Origin: Ophiosphaerella korrae | Taxonomy: Eukaryota > Ascomycota > Dothideomycetes > Pleosporales > Phaeosphaeriaceae | Direction of reading: 5' to 3' | DNA: 64,000 nt | Assembly: GCA_028456385.1 (NCBI GenBank) | Contig: JALNQF010000113.1 | Location: forward strand, 62,001-126,000 | In this document: positions 24,448 to 35,762 of the stretch, one piece after another | Numbering within the stretch: the first letter of the stretch is position 1 | Layout of the letters: the number at the start of each line of letters is the position of its first letter | The notes under the pieces: model-generated | Told to the model about the DNA's origin: nothing | What the model saw: only the letters and a program-made list of their open reading frames with translations | The model's database searches: none | Made by a program: the position numbers and the translations under genes

Positions 24448-25962
24448 ATGACGACAGTATCTCAGCTCCGGGCACAATGGTCGAATCCAGGCGATGTCCT
24501 CTCCCTTCTGCTCATTATCGGAGGCGACATCGTCCAGAAAGCACTGGCACAATCGACGGCAGGTCGCGTGCCTCCCGTCTGCTTCTCGTTCGGATGGGTG
24601 GCCTACTCCTTCACCACTCTGGTTGGGGTTATCGGTGACGGAAGGCTTCTCCCACCGCCCGATTACCCTGTCAAAGTCTTCAACCTGGAGACGGCTTATG
24701 CGCGCGAAAACAAGAACTGGATCCTGGGCAGAGTCCTACGAGACAACGAGGTATTCATGAATAAAAGAGGTGGGCTGAACGGCGCGGCGTTCAGGATCTC
24801 AATCTACAAGGCTGAGGATCAATCGAAGAAACGGCGTCTTTTCACCAGCGAGATTATATGGCTGATGGTGACTCTCATTCAGCTTGGAGTTGCAGCGATA
24901 CCACTTCGTATGGATAGAGAGTGGGGTGTGTTTCTCATTACCTTCAGTGGAATCGTTGCGTCGATTGTTGCTGGTGGGTTACCACAGTGGAGCATTGAGA
25001 AGCTGCCCTTGAAAAGATCGAGTTCAAAGTACATTGCGCTGACAAGTGGCAATGGGTCAAGGGAGGTCATGATCATTTATGGAGATGGAGTCGCTTTGGA
25101 TCTAGAAGAACTTGCCGCAGGAGAAAGTCCACGATCTGATCGTGTATGGGAGGCATCCTCGTTATTCTCCGCAAGGATCAAAGGAAAGATTGGCGAGACC
25201 CACAAGAGTGGCAATGAGTATCGACGCGCTTTCATGTACGATGGACTCCCCGTTGGCCTGTGGATGACGCGCATCGCGTGCTTCTGTCAGACGATATTCT
25301 GGGTTGTACTGCTCATCACAGTCGCCGGTCTCAGGTCTCACAGCTGGTACCTCGTCCTTGTCGGTGGTCTGGGTATGCTCCAAAACGCCATTCTAGCTGC
25401 TGTCGCGCGATCTCCCGACAGCCGTGGTCTGCCGCTTACGTTGGCAGACACCATCATCGCGCAGCGGACCATGGATGGCCTGATGGACCTTGAAATGACT
25501 ATCACTGGAGCCGGTCAAGTCCTTCTGGACGAGTTCTTCCCGGGTTCGTTGACAGAGGAGGAGATTGCGTGGTGGTCTGGAGATCGAGACACGTACGACG
25601 ATAAGCGGATGGAACGTGATCGGAATCAGAAGAGCGAGGTGAAGCGAGGGAGACCGAGGTCGCGCATGCCACGGAAGAATATAGACATCCCTGATATCAA
25701 TATCACTGGGAAACTGCGACGGTCTAGACGTACTTCCAGCTGGGAATCGTATCTGTCGGACGATGCTGAGATGCTACCGTTGTCTCCACCTTCGATCCCA
25801 CGCGACTATGGACCGAGGTCGAGCCTTCCTTTCAAAAAGCCAGATGTTACTGCGAATATTGTGCCAGAATCCCCAAGACATGAGCTTCTGCCGAGAAATG
25901 ATCCTCCGCAAGCTCGCCGTAAGCGCTCGGAGGATTCAGTTCGATCGCCAGACTGGGCATAA
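24448..25962 (+). CDS. Fungal multi-spanning membrane protein, uncharacterised
   Basis: Single exon, 504 residues. Six hydrophobic spans: GDVLSLLLIIGGDIVQKALA (about 15-35), VCFSFGWVAYSFTTLVGVIG (44-64), EIIWLMVTLIQLGVAAIPL (137-155), WGVFLITFSGIVASIVAGG (160-180), ACFCQTIFWVVLLITVAGL (275-295) and SWYLVLVGGLGMLQNAILAA (298-320). A soluble loop between spans 4 and 5 contains SREVMIIYGDGVALDLEELA. The C-terminal 150 residues are highly charged and serine/arginine-rich, presumably cytoplasmic. I recall similar hypothetical proteins in other ascomycetes, but know no function. It is the first gene of the accessory cluster and converges on the HET gene; the two stop codons are only about 130 bases apart. 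The start ATG follows CACCAACA. Confidence 0.75.
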   Translation: MTTVSQLRAQWSNPGDVLSLLLIIGGDIVQKALAQSTAGRVPPVCFSFGWVAYSFTTLVGVIGDGRLLPPPDYPVKVFNLETAYARENKNWILGRVLRDNEVFMNKRGGLNGAAFRISIYKAEDQSKKRRLFTSEIIWLMVTLIQLGVAAIPLRMDREWGVFLITFSGIVASIVAGGLPQWSIEKLPLKRSSSKYIALTSGNGSREVMIIYGDGVALDLEELAAGESPRSDRVWEASSLFSARIKGKIGETHKSGNEYRRAFMYDGLPVGLWMTRIACFCQTIFWVVLLITVAGLRSHSWYLVLVGGLGMLQNAILAAVARSPDSRGLPLTLADTIIAQRTMDGLMDLEMTITGAGQVLLDEFFPGSLTEEEIAWWSGDRDTYDDKRMERDRNQKSEVKRGRPRSRMPRKNIDIPDINITGKLRRSRRTSSWESYLSDDAEMLPLSPPSIPRDYGPRSSLPFKKPDVTANIVPESPRHELLPRNDPPQARRKRSEDSVRSPDWA

Positions 25963-26093
25963 CGACTATGTATTGCACGGAGTCAAGGATGAGTCTTGGT
26001 TGATTTCCTACCTTAGGGTATCTTGGTAGTAGTGGATTGATGCACTTGACTTGTTTTGCATTACGAGATGGTATATTACCGAAAATGTACACA

Positions 26094-29000
26094 CTATTCC
26101 AGGTTGAAAAACGTCTTAGCCCTTTCAATACCCTTCTTGAACTCGAGACTGACCCCCCAGGAAGGTTTCGGGAACTCAGTGTGAGACTTCTTCAGATTGC
26201 CGGGTGGCGGCACGTTGTCCGTATACTCAACGACTGCGCTCTTTTCGTTCAACAAGCCTCCCGCTGCAGCTGTCGGATGTGGTGGAATGTTCCTCGAGCT
26301 GCTGGCCACAGTAGCGACGGTATGTGTTGATTGAGTTAGATCTGGAATCTCCGTTCCGCACACCGATGTGGTATCATCAGCGTCTGCATCCGTTGGAACC
26401 TCTCTGTCCATTGCATATCGCGCAGGGTATGGTTTGACTCTTCCTTCAGAGATTGCAACATTAATCTCTGACGCAGCTTCTGTGGGAACCTTCGATTCTT
26501 CGTCCATTCCCCCATCACTACCGGTGCGGCTGTCAACATACCACTGCTGATCCTCTTCAAGAGCTTCACCGCAGATAATCCTTTTGCGATACGTATCTTT
26601 GCGGCTTTGGATGATTTCGTCCTTCCTAGCCTTCTGCTCGTCCCGGGTATCTGTCTCACGTCTCACGTTGACACGCCCGATGATGTAAACCTTGAAGATT
26701 CTCTTGCCGCTGTCCTTCCCGAGCTCTCTCTGTTCCCTTGTTTCATAGACTTCCACCAGCAGCCCAATTTCCGCTATCTCCCGGGGTCTAGGACGACTTA
26801 GTATGATTGCAAGCTGCTCCGCGCGTTCCTCGTATACCACACCTTTCTTTGTGCTGAATTCCTTGTTGTCTGCCCGTTCCACGTGATACCATTCGGAAAG
26901 AGAGCTGTCGCTTGGAAACCAGAAGCCTTTGCCATTCGTAAATCCCAATATGGCATTGCGGTCTTGACAGTGTAGCAGGAATCCTGGGAATTCGACAAGC
27001 AAGCCACCTTTAAGTGGCTCCAGCTTCGCTGATTTTGAAACCACGGAGATTGGGTCAGGGTGATCAACTCCTTCAGCCTCCATCCAAGTGAGAGGTGCCC
27101 AGCCAAAGCCTTTCAGTTGAATACGATCGCCTGGTAGGAAAATGATGCCAGGGGGTATTGCTCCAGGCGAGTTCTCTTCTAGCACCATCCAAAAATCCCT
27201 CATGTACTCTTTGAGCTTGGCATCTCTCTCGTGGTCTTTCAGAATCTGACCGCCAGCGAAGGAAGTAGTTTGGTAATCCAAGTTCAGCAGTGTCGCGAGG
27301 GCAAGAGTTTCGTGCTCCTTCTTACTCGTGGTCTGCGTAAATTAGCGTCGAGGGACTGAGACAACTGAGGTTCGATGACGTACTCTCCACTGCGCGGCTT
27401 TCCAGACGCTGGCAACTAAGCCCACACTGTTGGTAGATGTCAAACCATGTATCCGTGCTTTTCGGTCTTGTCCCAACATGTTGTGATAGTAGCTTCTCGC
27501 ATTTGCTGGAAGACTTGAGATCAACTTCTCGTCGACATCAACATACAGCTCCTCGATTTCGTCCAAATCTACAAGGGGGATGTTCTTATTATCACCTTTA
27601 TCCCATCTTCCGAATGCAAATAGAAGTTTTCGGCTAAGGTACGCTTCTTGAAGGGTCCAAAGTCTCCGCATCCATCCACTGGCGAGGATTCGCATTGCTG
27701 TCGTGGTGTAGTCCTTGTCAGTCCAGGACATGTTGTTCAACCCATTATCGATGACGATGGTATACCGCGCCCTTGAGTACACCTTATAGATTTGAGCTAT
27801 CGCTTTCTTTCTTGTGTCTTTGAACTGCTTCTCGACCGGTATTGCTAAGGTGTCCATCCAGAAAGGGAGCGGGGTCGGGTTGCGCCTTTCTTCCCCCATC
27901 TTCTGTCTGTTCCTTTGCGACTGGGCCTCCCTGAGAAGCTCCCACAAGTAATCAAGTTGGCATTTCCACAGCTTGTTCTTGCTTGGGTTTCCATACCCAT
28001 CCGACCAGACGTGCGATATCGTGGCATAGTCTTCGGAGAGATTACTTTCCTTCACTTTCAACTCTATCGAATCGCGCATGCTCGAACGCTCATTGAATAC
28101 AAAAAGGGGTACTTTGTCAGCCTCGATGATTTCAACGACCTTGCTGATATTGTCGATACCGATCATATCGTGGCATGGCGTGTGGCATGTGGGAAGCCCC
28201 CTTTCTTCGTCTTTTTCTTGTTCTTTTATGTCTTTATCCCCTTCTCGAAGACAGTGGCCGAGTTCTGGATGGCAGGGATGATCGATCCTTCCGTGGAGAC
28301 AGTCCGGATGATGTTGGGTTGCATATTCCCCAGGGTACTGTTTGACTTCGGACTTCCGGGAACATTCCATCTCATTACACCCAGCTTCTTTGTGGCCCTT
28401 GGAAACATGCCCTCGATGTGAAACGTACACGGACAGTAAGGCTGTTGCGTTGTCCCTTAATTGAGACCTTAGTAGCTTTATCGTCCGAGGGCACCAGTCA
28501 TCCATCTTCTCTAGAACGGCTGAAGGGCTTCCCCAACCGATCGTCGCATCTCCATACCAGTCGCGGGCCTTGAAGCCCACTTCTTGGATGATCTTTGCTT
28601 TTGCGTTCGTCAAGGTCTCGCCCAAAACCATGAGTGTCAAAGCCAGGTTTTGGTCAAGCTGAGTCGGCGGTTTAGCACCAGACTCGGGGGAATGATTCTT
28701 GATCACTCTTCGTGCGACGTCCAGAGCAAGCTGCGCGCGGATCAGTCTTAAAGTTTGTCCTGACTTATTTTCCTCCTTCGTTTCCCACCCTCGCCAGTCA
28801 TTCAATATTTTGGGCAAGCTCTTTGTGCTGATCACCCTCTCATTTCGAAGCATTTCCCAATCAAATGGCCTGCAGTTGTCATCGTAGACTACAGCCGCAA
28901 CCAGTCCAAAGAATAACCATGACTGCATGAGTTTCCCGAATTTAACGCTGGGTTTGATATCAGGCTTACTGATGGTGTAGGTCGAGGAGTCGAATTTCCA

Positions 29001-29135
29001 GCCTTGCAGGTTGGGAAAGCCATGGAAGTGACATTCCCTTGTATTCTCAGCGGTGTATATGTTGCCTTCGTAAAACACCGGGAACTCGCCATCACCATTC
29101 GCATCATGTTCTATCTTCAGGCCGAGATGTTCCAT
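26094..29135 (-). CDS. HET-domain (heterokaryon incompatibility) protein
   Basis: HET domains act as cell-death effectors in fungal nonself recognition. Model: complement(join(26094..27332, 27384..29135)), 996 residues; the 51-nt intron (GTACGT...TTTACGCAG) joins KAAQWR to TTSKKEHE in frame. The HET domain begins near residue 369 with DYATISHVWSDGYGNP. It continues through PFWMDTLAIPVEKQFK, a helix KKAIAQIYKVYSRARYTIV, and ILASGWMRRLWTLQEAYLSR. The first 360 residues form a helical region with a His/Cys-rich stretch (HHPDCLHGRIDHPCHPELGH). The last 400 residues contain a FLPGDRIQLKGFGWAPLTW / LLVEFPGFLLHCQDRN segment that I recall from other HET proteins, then a charged disordered tail. It is divergent to the hydrolase-TPR gene, with 708 bases between starts. 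Confident domain call; biological role inferred. Confidence 0.88.
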
Positions 29136-29843
29136 GATAAGGCCAAATTAAGTCGTAATCCGATCTTGACGTTGCTCTTGGGTGCTGAAGTTCATTGTCT
29201 GACCGGAACGGGGCCTTGCAAGACCAGCGCATTTAATTCCATTTTCTCAGCCTGGTCTCGTTTCAATCGCAGAGCCTCGTCTGCCCACCACCTGGCTGTC
29301 AAGGGACTCGAACATCGTTGGGGGCTGGATTCGCTAAATGGGTGTGGTGAGGTCTGTTCACGATTGGCTCGGGCCGGGCTGTGGCTGCATACTGCGAACT
29401 GCATCGGCTCCCTTCCGTAATATTGTTTCATAAGATCAGCTCAGTGGTCCGGATTTGGTATGCTGGGCCGAACCTTTCTGCCTTCAAGCCTCGAGTCCAT
29501 AGCGCAGCGCGTTGTAGTTGGTCGTCCGCCGCGACCCGTCCGGCACGCCGGCGGGGACTGCCATAGCCCTTTCGGGTTGCCCTGTCATTTCGAGACGTTT
29601 CGCTGCTGATTAGGAATGCGGCAAGGATTGGAATTTTGCCAATCGAGTCGCGTGCAAGGCAGTCCCACAGTCGCCGCAGCTGCGCGCAATGCCACCGCCA
29701 CATGCAGCCCACGTTATGCCGCAGGACGCATTTCAAAACAGGCCGGTCGCGCTCACCCTTTTTAGTCTCCTGTTCTCATCTGGTCCTTCACTTTGCAAAT
29801 CCTTGGTATGAAAGACGACTGAAGAAGGCCATCGTCTCCAGCC
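29136..29843. promoter_or_regulatory. divergent promoter between the HET gene and the hydrolase-TPR gene
   Basis: 708 bases separating two head-to-head starts (29,135 on - and 29,844 on +). Open frames inside it look random. No repeated operator-like motif is obvious by eye. A shared bidirectional promoter is an inference from geometry. Confidence 0.4.
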
Positions 29844-32800
29844 ATGTTCCAGAGTATTCCTGGCGTCGGGCCGCTGCAGTTGACATCGTTTCAAACGCTT
29901 AAGGGCGTGAGTGGATCTAGTGAGGCCGCACCAAAAATCGAGTAAGTTATGACGTACCGACGATATTCGCCACTACAGGAAGCTCACCCGACCATAGCAT
30001 TCTTCTGGTTCATGGCTGTCTCGCTCCAAGAGCACATGGGCTCGAGAAAAGGCTACGAAAAAGTGTTGCCTCGATCGGTGAAGAGCTTGGAAAACAGATC
30101 GGGCTGTGCAGAGCACACGTGTTTGGCTTCGACGCCGCCAAGCTTTTGCGTAAAGGAAAACCAACACTGAACGACATTGTCGGAGACTTGCTAAATAATG
30201 TCAAAGGCATTAAGGTACGTTCCTCCGCTCATATTATTTTGTGGTGACGCTGAACCTCGTTACAGAACCGAACTCGGCTTGTGGTTATTGCACACAGTGT
30301 GGCAGCCTGGGTTGTTCGAGAAGCGCTTGTGCAGTCACAGTACGACAGGGAACTAGAGAAGGTCCCCATTGGTATCGTTGACTTTGGCCTGCCGCGTGAT
30401 CTTGATTGTGACTACTGGAAGGATGAAGAACACTGGAACAAATTGAGAGACAGTTTGCTTGGATCCTTCAACAAGGGTTCCGCAGTTTTGACGCCAAAAA
30501 TCAATATTAAAGCTGCGGCCGAGCGAGATGGGCCTTCGAAGAAGGAAAACTCGGTTCTCACAGTCTCAATAATCGAAGAAGTCATGCGGGGGTTCACAAC
30601 TTTTAGAGAGGGTCTCCGAAACCCAGATAAAGCCTTGCCTGTATACCCAGTTTGCTGCCCCGAGAAAAAGGCAAGCTACTCACAGATTAAACTCTTCCAT
30701 TTACCAGCGCTGATTATTGGATAGGGGGTGGATCGGAAAGACACGGGGGATTCACAGAAAAGTACCTCCAGTACTAATTCAATTGAAAGTCACGAAACCA
30801 TGTTCGTAAGGATGAGTATTGAGGGGGAAGAGGAGATCATTGGTTTCTTCAAAAGTGTATCGGACAACGAACCGGCCTTGATTCCTGCGTCAGCTAAACG
30901 TGTCAACTCTCCGCGAGCGTCCCGTACATTTGTCAGTGATGAGGCCCCCGTAGAGCGGCGGCCTTCTGTGCGCAGCTCCTCCAGGACACGATATAGTGGC
31001 TCATATGACTCAAGGAGTGTCAGATCTTCTTACGCCGGAGGACCTTTTCTACCTACGAGCGAGGAGCATCCCTGGTCTACACAATCGATAGAGGGTTCTA
31101 CAACTCCCAAGCTCTCTGGAGTTCCGTTCGAACTTTACCCACGAGTGGAATCCCCACTACCAATGGCTTCCGTTCTTCTACGCACGGGATCCACAAAGCC
31201 CTATAAAAGCGTGGGTTTCAAGGGGATTGGCGACCAGGAGCAGGAAAATACAGCAATAGTAGAAGGCCATTTGCAAATCCCTTCGGCCGCTGGAAACATC
31301 TACACACCTGTTGATCTGCAGCAAAGCAAACAAATCGCATCCGGTTATATGCAGAACGGGGATCTGAAAGAAGCCAACAGCTTGTATGGCTTCCTTATCC
31401 AATACTACGAGGACCATGATTGCATTGATCGCGGTTACTACAAGATGAGGCTACAAGTCGGTCAGATCGATTATATCCGGGGCGAATACAAAGATTCTGA
31501 AGAAAAACTTAAGGCTTTACTTGAAAAGCAATACAATATATCTCACAGAGACTCATCCGAAGCAGCTTTCACCTCTGAGATCGCAAAATGGTTAGCATTG
31601 TCGCAGTGGAGACGAGGTAATTATACTAATGCTCAAAAGACGTTGGAAACCTGCAGAACAAAATTGCCGGATGAAAGCAGGAACAGTTCGGATCTTTTGA
31701 GCACCCTAGCTCTCGTCCTTGCCTCCGTAGGGGCCTTCAAGCGGGCCTGGACACTCAGCAAGCAGGCAATCGACCCAGAAAATTTCAAAGCCACCGACAA
31801 TTCCGAGGAAAAAGACAAGGATGTTCTATCTGGAAGAAGAAGCTCGTGTCTCGTTAATCACGCGCGGATATCATACGCAGTAGGAGAACTGGACGAGGCA
31901 CATAAATACAACAAAGAAGCTTTAGAAGACTTGAACAAGCGCTTGGGTCCAAAGCACTTCGTCACCCTTGACGCTTCTGGTTTAGAGGCTTGGTTATGTT
32001 TAGCCAGAAGCCGGACATCCCAAGCTGCAGAAGGGGTTCGTCGCACGCTGCGAGAAATGATTCAGCGTTTGGGGGAATCCCACCCGTCTACTCTGCAAAC
32101 GTTCGAGACTTTGGTCCTCGTGTACAAAAGCGAAGGTCGATACTCGGACGCCGAGGAAACGGCAACATATCTCCTTCGCCAGAACGCCGAAAAGCTCGGA
32201 GAGAGCCACCCTCAAACTCTAAAATCGAAGACAATCCTTGCAGAGATCCTGCTCGCCTGTGGGAAAGGGGCCGATGCCGAGAGGACGCAGAAGGAAGTGA
32301 TTAACATCCAGGAACGACCTGACGCGGAAATCGATTATCCTGGCTTGTTTTTCTATAAGACAACGTTAGCAAACATCCTCCGGGAGAATGGTAAGTGGGA
32401 CGATGCGAGGGAGCTAAGCCTCCAGATTCTTGCGGAAGAGCTTCTTAAGTTTGGAAACGAGGAAGACACAGAAGAAGCAACCTCATCTCAGAAACAAAAG
32501 CTTCCGGAACGCCTTCCAGAGAACGAATACATCGACATGATGGGGCTCCGCAACCTTCTCGAGTCCTCAAAACCCATCAGGGCACTCTTGAATAACTTAC
32601 CTCTCAATCCCCTGGCAAACTTACAGCCTGTCAAGATATACCCTCCGATCATTCAGACACTGCATTGTCTTGCACTCTGTGAGCAGGTGCGCGATGATGC
32701 TGATTTAGTCTTTGCTCGCGGGATACTCAAGATGATAACGAAAATTCGACTTTCGAGGCTGGGAACGGATCACCGACTCACCATCAATGCTCAGTACGAT

Positions 32801-33757
32801 CTCGCGGTCAACTACCGACTGCGCGGCAAGTTTCAGAAGTCTCTCACGATCATTAGAGATGTAGCGAGTAGCCGCAAAAAGTCCCTTGGCTCGGATCACC
32901 CGGACTACCTGAACGCGAAGTATCAAGAAGTCGTCGCTTTGTTTCGCCTGGGGACATGGAAGCAGGCAATAGAGGAACATCGTAAGGTTCTGAAAGCTCA
33001 ATCATTCCTTCTCGGCAAGACGCATCCAGATACGGTCACGTCGCGCTTCACGCTTGGTGGCATCTGTCACTCATTGGGTCGACTGAAAGAAGCCGAAGAA
33101 CTGCTCAACGACGTCATCATTGACCAAGCGGCCCGCTATGGCGATAACCATGCCATCGTTCTGAGAAGTCGTGCGCGGCGCGCCCTCATTCGCCTGGATG
33201 CGGGCGACTTCCAAGGTGCAGAAGAGGAGCAGAACATTGTGGTGAACGAACGGCGAAAATACCTCAAAGGGCACAATCTTCTTCGCAACTCTCGCAATGA
33301 TCAGGCTCAAATCATTCAAGCCGCCGGGCGCCTAGACAAAGCTCTGTCAATCTATCTAGGTTTAGAAGCCTCACTGCCTCGCCATCAGAGACACACTCTC
33401 GGCTATGAGGTCCTGTCCAACCTGGGCTCCTGCTATTTCGAACTTGGCAATTTCTCGAAAGCAGAGGATTATCAAAGAGAGATATATAACGGGTTAAGGA
33501 AATCATCAACACGGTCAGACGACGCTAAGCGTCTGATAGCGAGTACTTTCAATCTCGCTTTAACCGTCAAGCAGACGCCAAATCGTCATGAGGAAGCATG
33601 CCTCCTGCTGTCAGAAGCAGTGCAGCGTGCTGACGAGACCCTCACAGCAGAGCATCCCCAAAGTAAGGAGCTGCGGGTGACGCTTCAGAAGTGGCAACGT
33701 GAGGAGGAACAGAAGATGCTCAATCATGTGCACACTGGTATTGGCTCGAAGCCTTGA
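29844..33757 (+). CDS. Alpha/beta-hydrolase - TPR repeat protein (NLR-like architecture without a visible NTPase)
   Basis: Likely model: join(29844..29919, 29979..30214, 30266..30670, 30725..33757), 1249 residues. Residues 30-235 show an alpha/beta-hydrolase fold: SILLVHGCLAPR early, then RLVVIAHSVAAWVVREALV. The nucleophile elbow reads AHSVA (Ser115) instead of the usual GHSxG. A serine/arginine-rich linker (about 245-430) follows. Then come many kinesin-light-chain-type TPRs from about residue 438 to the end (QIASGYMQNGDLKEANSLYG; LGESHPSTLQTFETLVLVYK; LGKTHPDTVTSRFTLGGICH). No NB-ARC or NACHT motif is visible between the two parts. The third intron would be a GC-AG type (AAAAG/GCAAGC...GGATAG, 54 nt); if it is not spliced, TAG at 30,722 ends a short protein. 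The 5' exon and its GTGAGG donor are tentative; ATG 29,844 is the best start. Confidence 0.75.
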
Positions 33758-33874
33758 GCCTTTGCAGAAGCAGGTCGAATGGGGTAGTGTCAATAACGAA
33801 ACTCGAGGCTCTTCTCCAAGTAATCCTTGGTCCTGCCATTACTCAGTGTATATATGCTGACGTAACCTAGGCGA

Positions 33875-34525
33875 GTGCAACCGCATCTGTGTTACTCGAG
33901 CTGGTTCGAGATGCACGCCGATTCATTGCCTCACAAGTGGGCAATAGAGAATTATCCTCTCCAGACATATGCGTCCGCACTCGTATTCAGCCCAACATGC
34001 AGCCTGATAAGAGATCTTTTTAAGAAGGAAGAGCCAAAGCGGATCACGATAAAGCCAGCTACGGAAGATCAATGGAGCCCCTGCCTCCAGACGCTCGAGG
34101 GCCATAGCGGTTACGTCAATTCAGTAGACTCGGCCCGGCTCGCGTCGGCGTCGTTCGACAACACGGTCAAGATCTGGGATGCAAGCAGCGGCGACTGCCT
34201 CCAGACGCTCAGCATTGGCCAGGCGCTTAGCCGCATCTCATTTGACATCACTGGCTCATATCTTTAAACGGATATTGGCACCATTGAAATCAACGCTCTG
34301 TCAGGTTTGAGATCCCTTCTATCCCACTCAGAACCTCCGAATCCTCAATATCAAGGCCTAACCTCAAACGCAGATGGTGTATGGATAGCATATAATTCTG
34401 AGAACTTGCTATGGCTGCCCTCAGAGTATCGACCGTCATGTTCGGCCGTATCAGAGAAGATAATTGGTATTGGTATTGGAACCGGAAGGGTATGGATATG
34501 CAAAGCTGAGCATATAATCAGTTAA
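33875..34525 (+). pseudogene. 3' fragment of an NWD (NACHT-WD40, HET-E-like) gene
   Basis: Only the end of the gene survives. It has HADSLPHKWAIENYPLQTYA, then a single WD40 repeat (CLQTLEGHSGYVNSVDSARL, then LASASFDNTVKIWDASSG). It ends in a tail, DADGVWIAYNSENLLWLPSE-like with RPSCSAVS, that I remember as conserved at the C-terminus of this family in Pleosporales. The WD repeat has lost about four residues between NSV and DSARL. TAA at 34,265 interrupts the frame where CAA is expected, a C-to-T change. There is no NACHT part upstream; the preceding sequence is the 3' flank of the hydrolase-TPR gene. Full-length relatives are repeat-based intracellular receptors; this copy cannot function. 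Confidence 0.75.
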
Positions 34526-34602
34526 CCATACAGCGAAGAAAGCGGCAGAGGCGCCAGCGTGCAGCTTTCCAAAAACCCCAGAGTCGACGACGAGTTGATT
34601 AT

Positions 34603-35118
34603 ATGCCGTACACGAATAGCCTAGAAGAACATGTGCTTTTGAGCCACGCAGAAATGCAGCTGTCCAGCCTTTTTTCGGGACAAAGCATAGTATATAGGGT
34701 CAACTACATGGTGGATCCCCAGACACTACGACCTGAAGAGCAAAGGCCTACTTTGACACCATCGCTCAGGAACCCGTCAATCCGCTCACAATCCAGCCCC
34801 TCACATACAGAATTCAAAGAAGTCTCGATGACAAATTTGCCCGCATCTAGTATTGATACTCCGTAAATCCACCAGCAGATGACAAATAATCCCGCCAAAC
34901 AACCTGCAGAGGATAGTGATGTAGGCAATCTACTACATCCAATCAAGCGGGAAGCAATCCCTGGCATGAATGAATTACCTCAGCTGAATGGCACACATGT
35001 TTCACTCAGTCATGCGCCAACACAGTTGCAGCCAGCAAGGCGGCAGGAGATGCATACTCTTGGTATAGCAACCATGGCCCGTCCAGTTCAACATGAGAAG
35101 ACCTTTGCGATTGGATAG
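34603..35118 (+). pseudogene. degenerate frame, unidentified
   Basis: An open reading runs from MPYTNSLEEHVLLSHAEMQ through a TAA at 34,864 and in the same frame on to a TAG at 35,116 (TNNPAKQPAEDSDVGNLL ... THVSLSHAPTQLQPARRQ). Both halves read like low-complexity protein, so one gene damaged by in-frame stops is likely. No family recognised. It lies immediately after the broken NWD gene and may belong to the same inserted or duplicated block. Confidence 0.35.
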
Positions 35119-35240
35119 ATGGATGGACGTCAAATCATACAACAAGAACAAACGTTTGAAAAGCCTAAGACACCCAGAATCAGTCAGCAACAGACTATTG
35201 CTAATGGGTACAAGCAACAAGGAATGGAGACCACTCTTGA

Positions 35241-35762
35241 GAGGCCCGGGAAAATGATTTAAAAAAGAGACAAGCGAAACAACAAAGGGAGAGAGGCAAG
35301 GCCGCTGGGAAAGCCTTGTTACTCCAAGAAACGGCACGCAAGGTAAAGATTGTAGAAGAAGCCCGGAGACACTGGGACGAAGTACGGAAGACGAAAGCCG
35401 CCGAGGAGGCTCAGCGAGTTCGCGAAATAGTGGCGAAGAAGCTCGAACGTGAGAATCAGCTCCTGCGCAAAGAGCAACTCCGTAAAGATCCAAGCGCGCT
35501 GTACCGTCACTATACAGAGCATCTCGCCTTTTTTTTTTCTCTCGGAGCTGGCGAGTTCAGGAGCCAGTACCACATCTTGCTGCTAGCCAACCAACGCATG
35601 CTAATAGACGAAGAGAACGACTTGCTACTTCCCATTCAGTACGCTAAGGATAACTGGGAGGTGTACTTACGGTACCCCAAAACGGTGGCCGAGGTTACAA
35701 AGTTGCGGCGGAAGAAGTCGGAATCAGCAAAAGCTGACGCGACGTTATCGCACAAAAGATAG
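35241..35762 (+). pseudogene. coiled-coil-rich frame without a start, unidentified
   Basis: Open from 35,241 just after a TGA, with no ATG at its 5' end. It reads as a long charged helix (KKRQAKQQRERGKAAGKALL; EEARRHWDEVRKTKAAEEAQ), then a compact part (DPSALYRHYTEHLAFF; GEFRSQYHILLLANQR; YAKDNWEVYLRYP). A run of 10-11 T at about 35,528 lies inside it and could be a slippage site. It may be the 3' part of the frame at 34.6 kb, or the end of a separate multicopy gene. Function unknown. Confidence 0.35.

Noticed and set aside
29949..30170. 73-codon frame at the hydrolase start (MTYRRYSPLQEA...)
   Set aside because: Wrong frame: the -VHGC- hydrolase reading is one base off and continues through the spliced exons.
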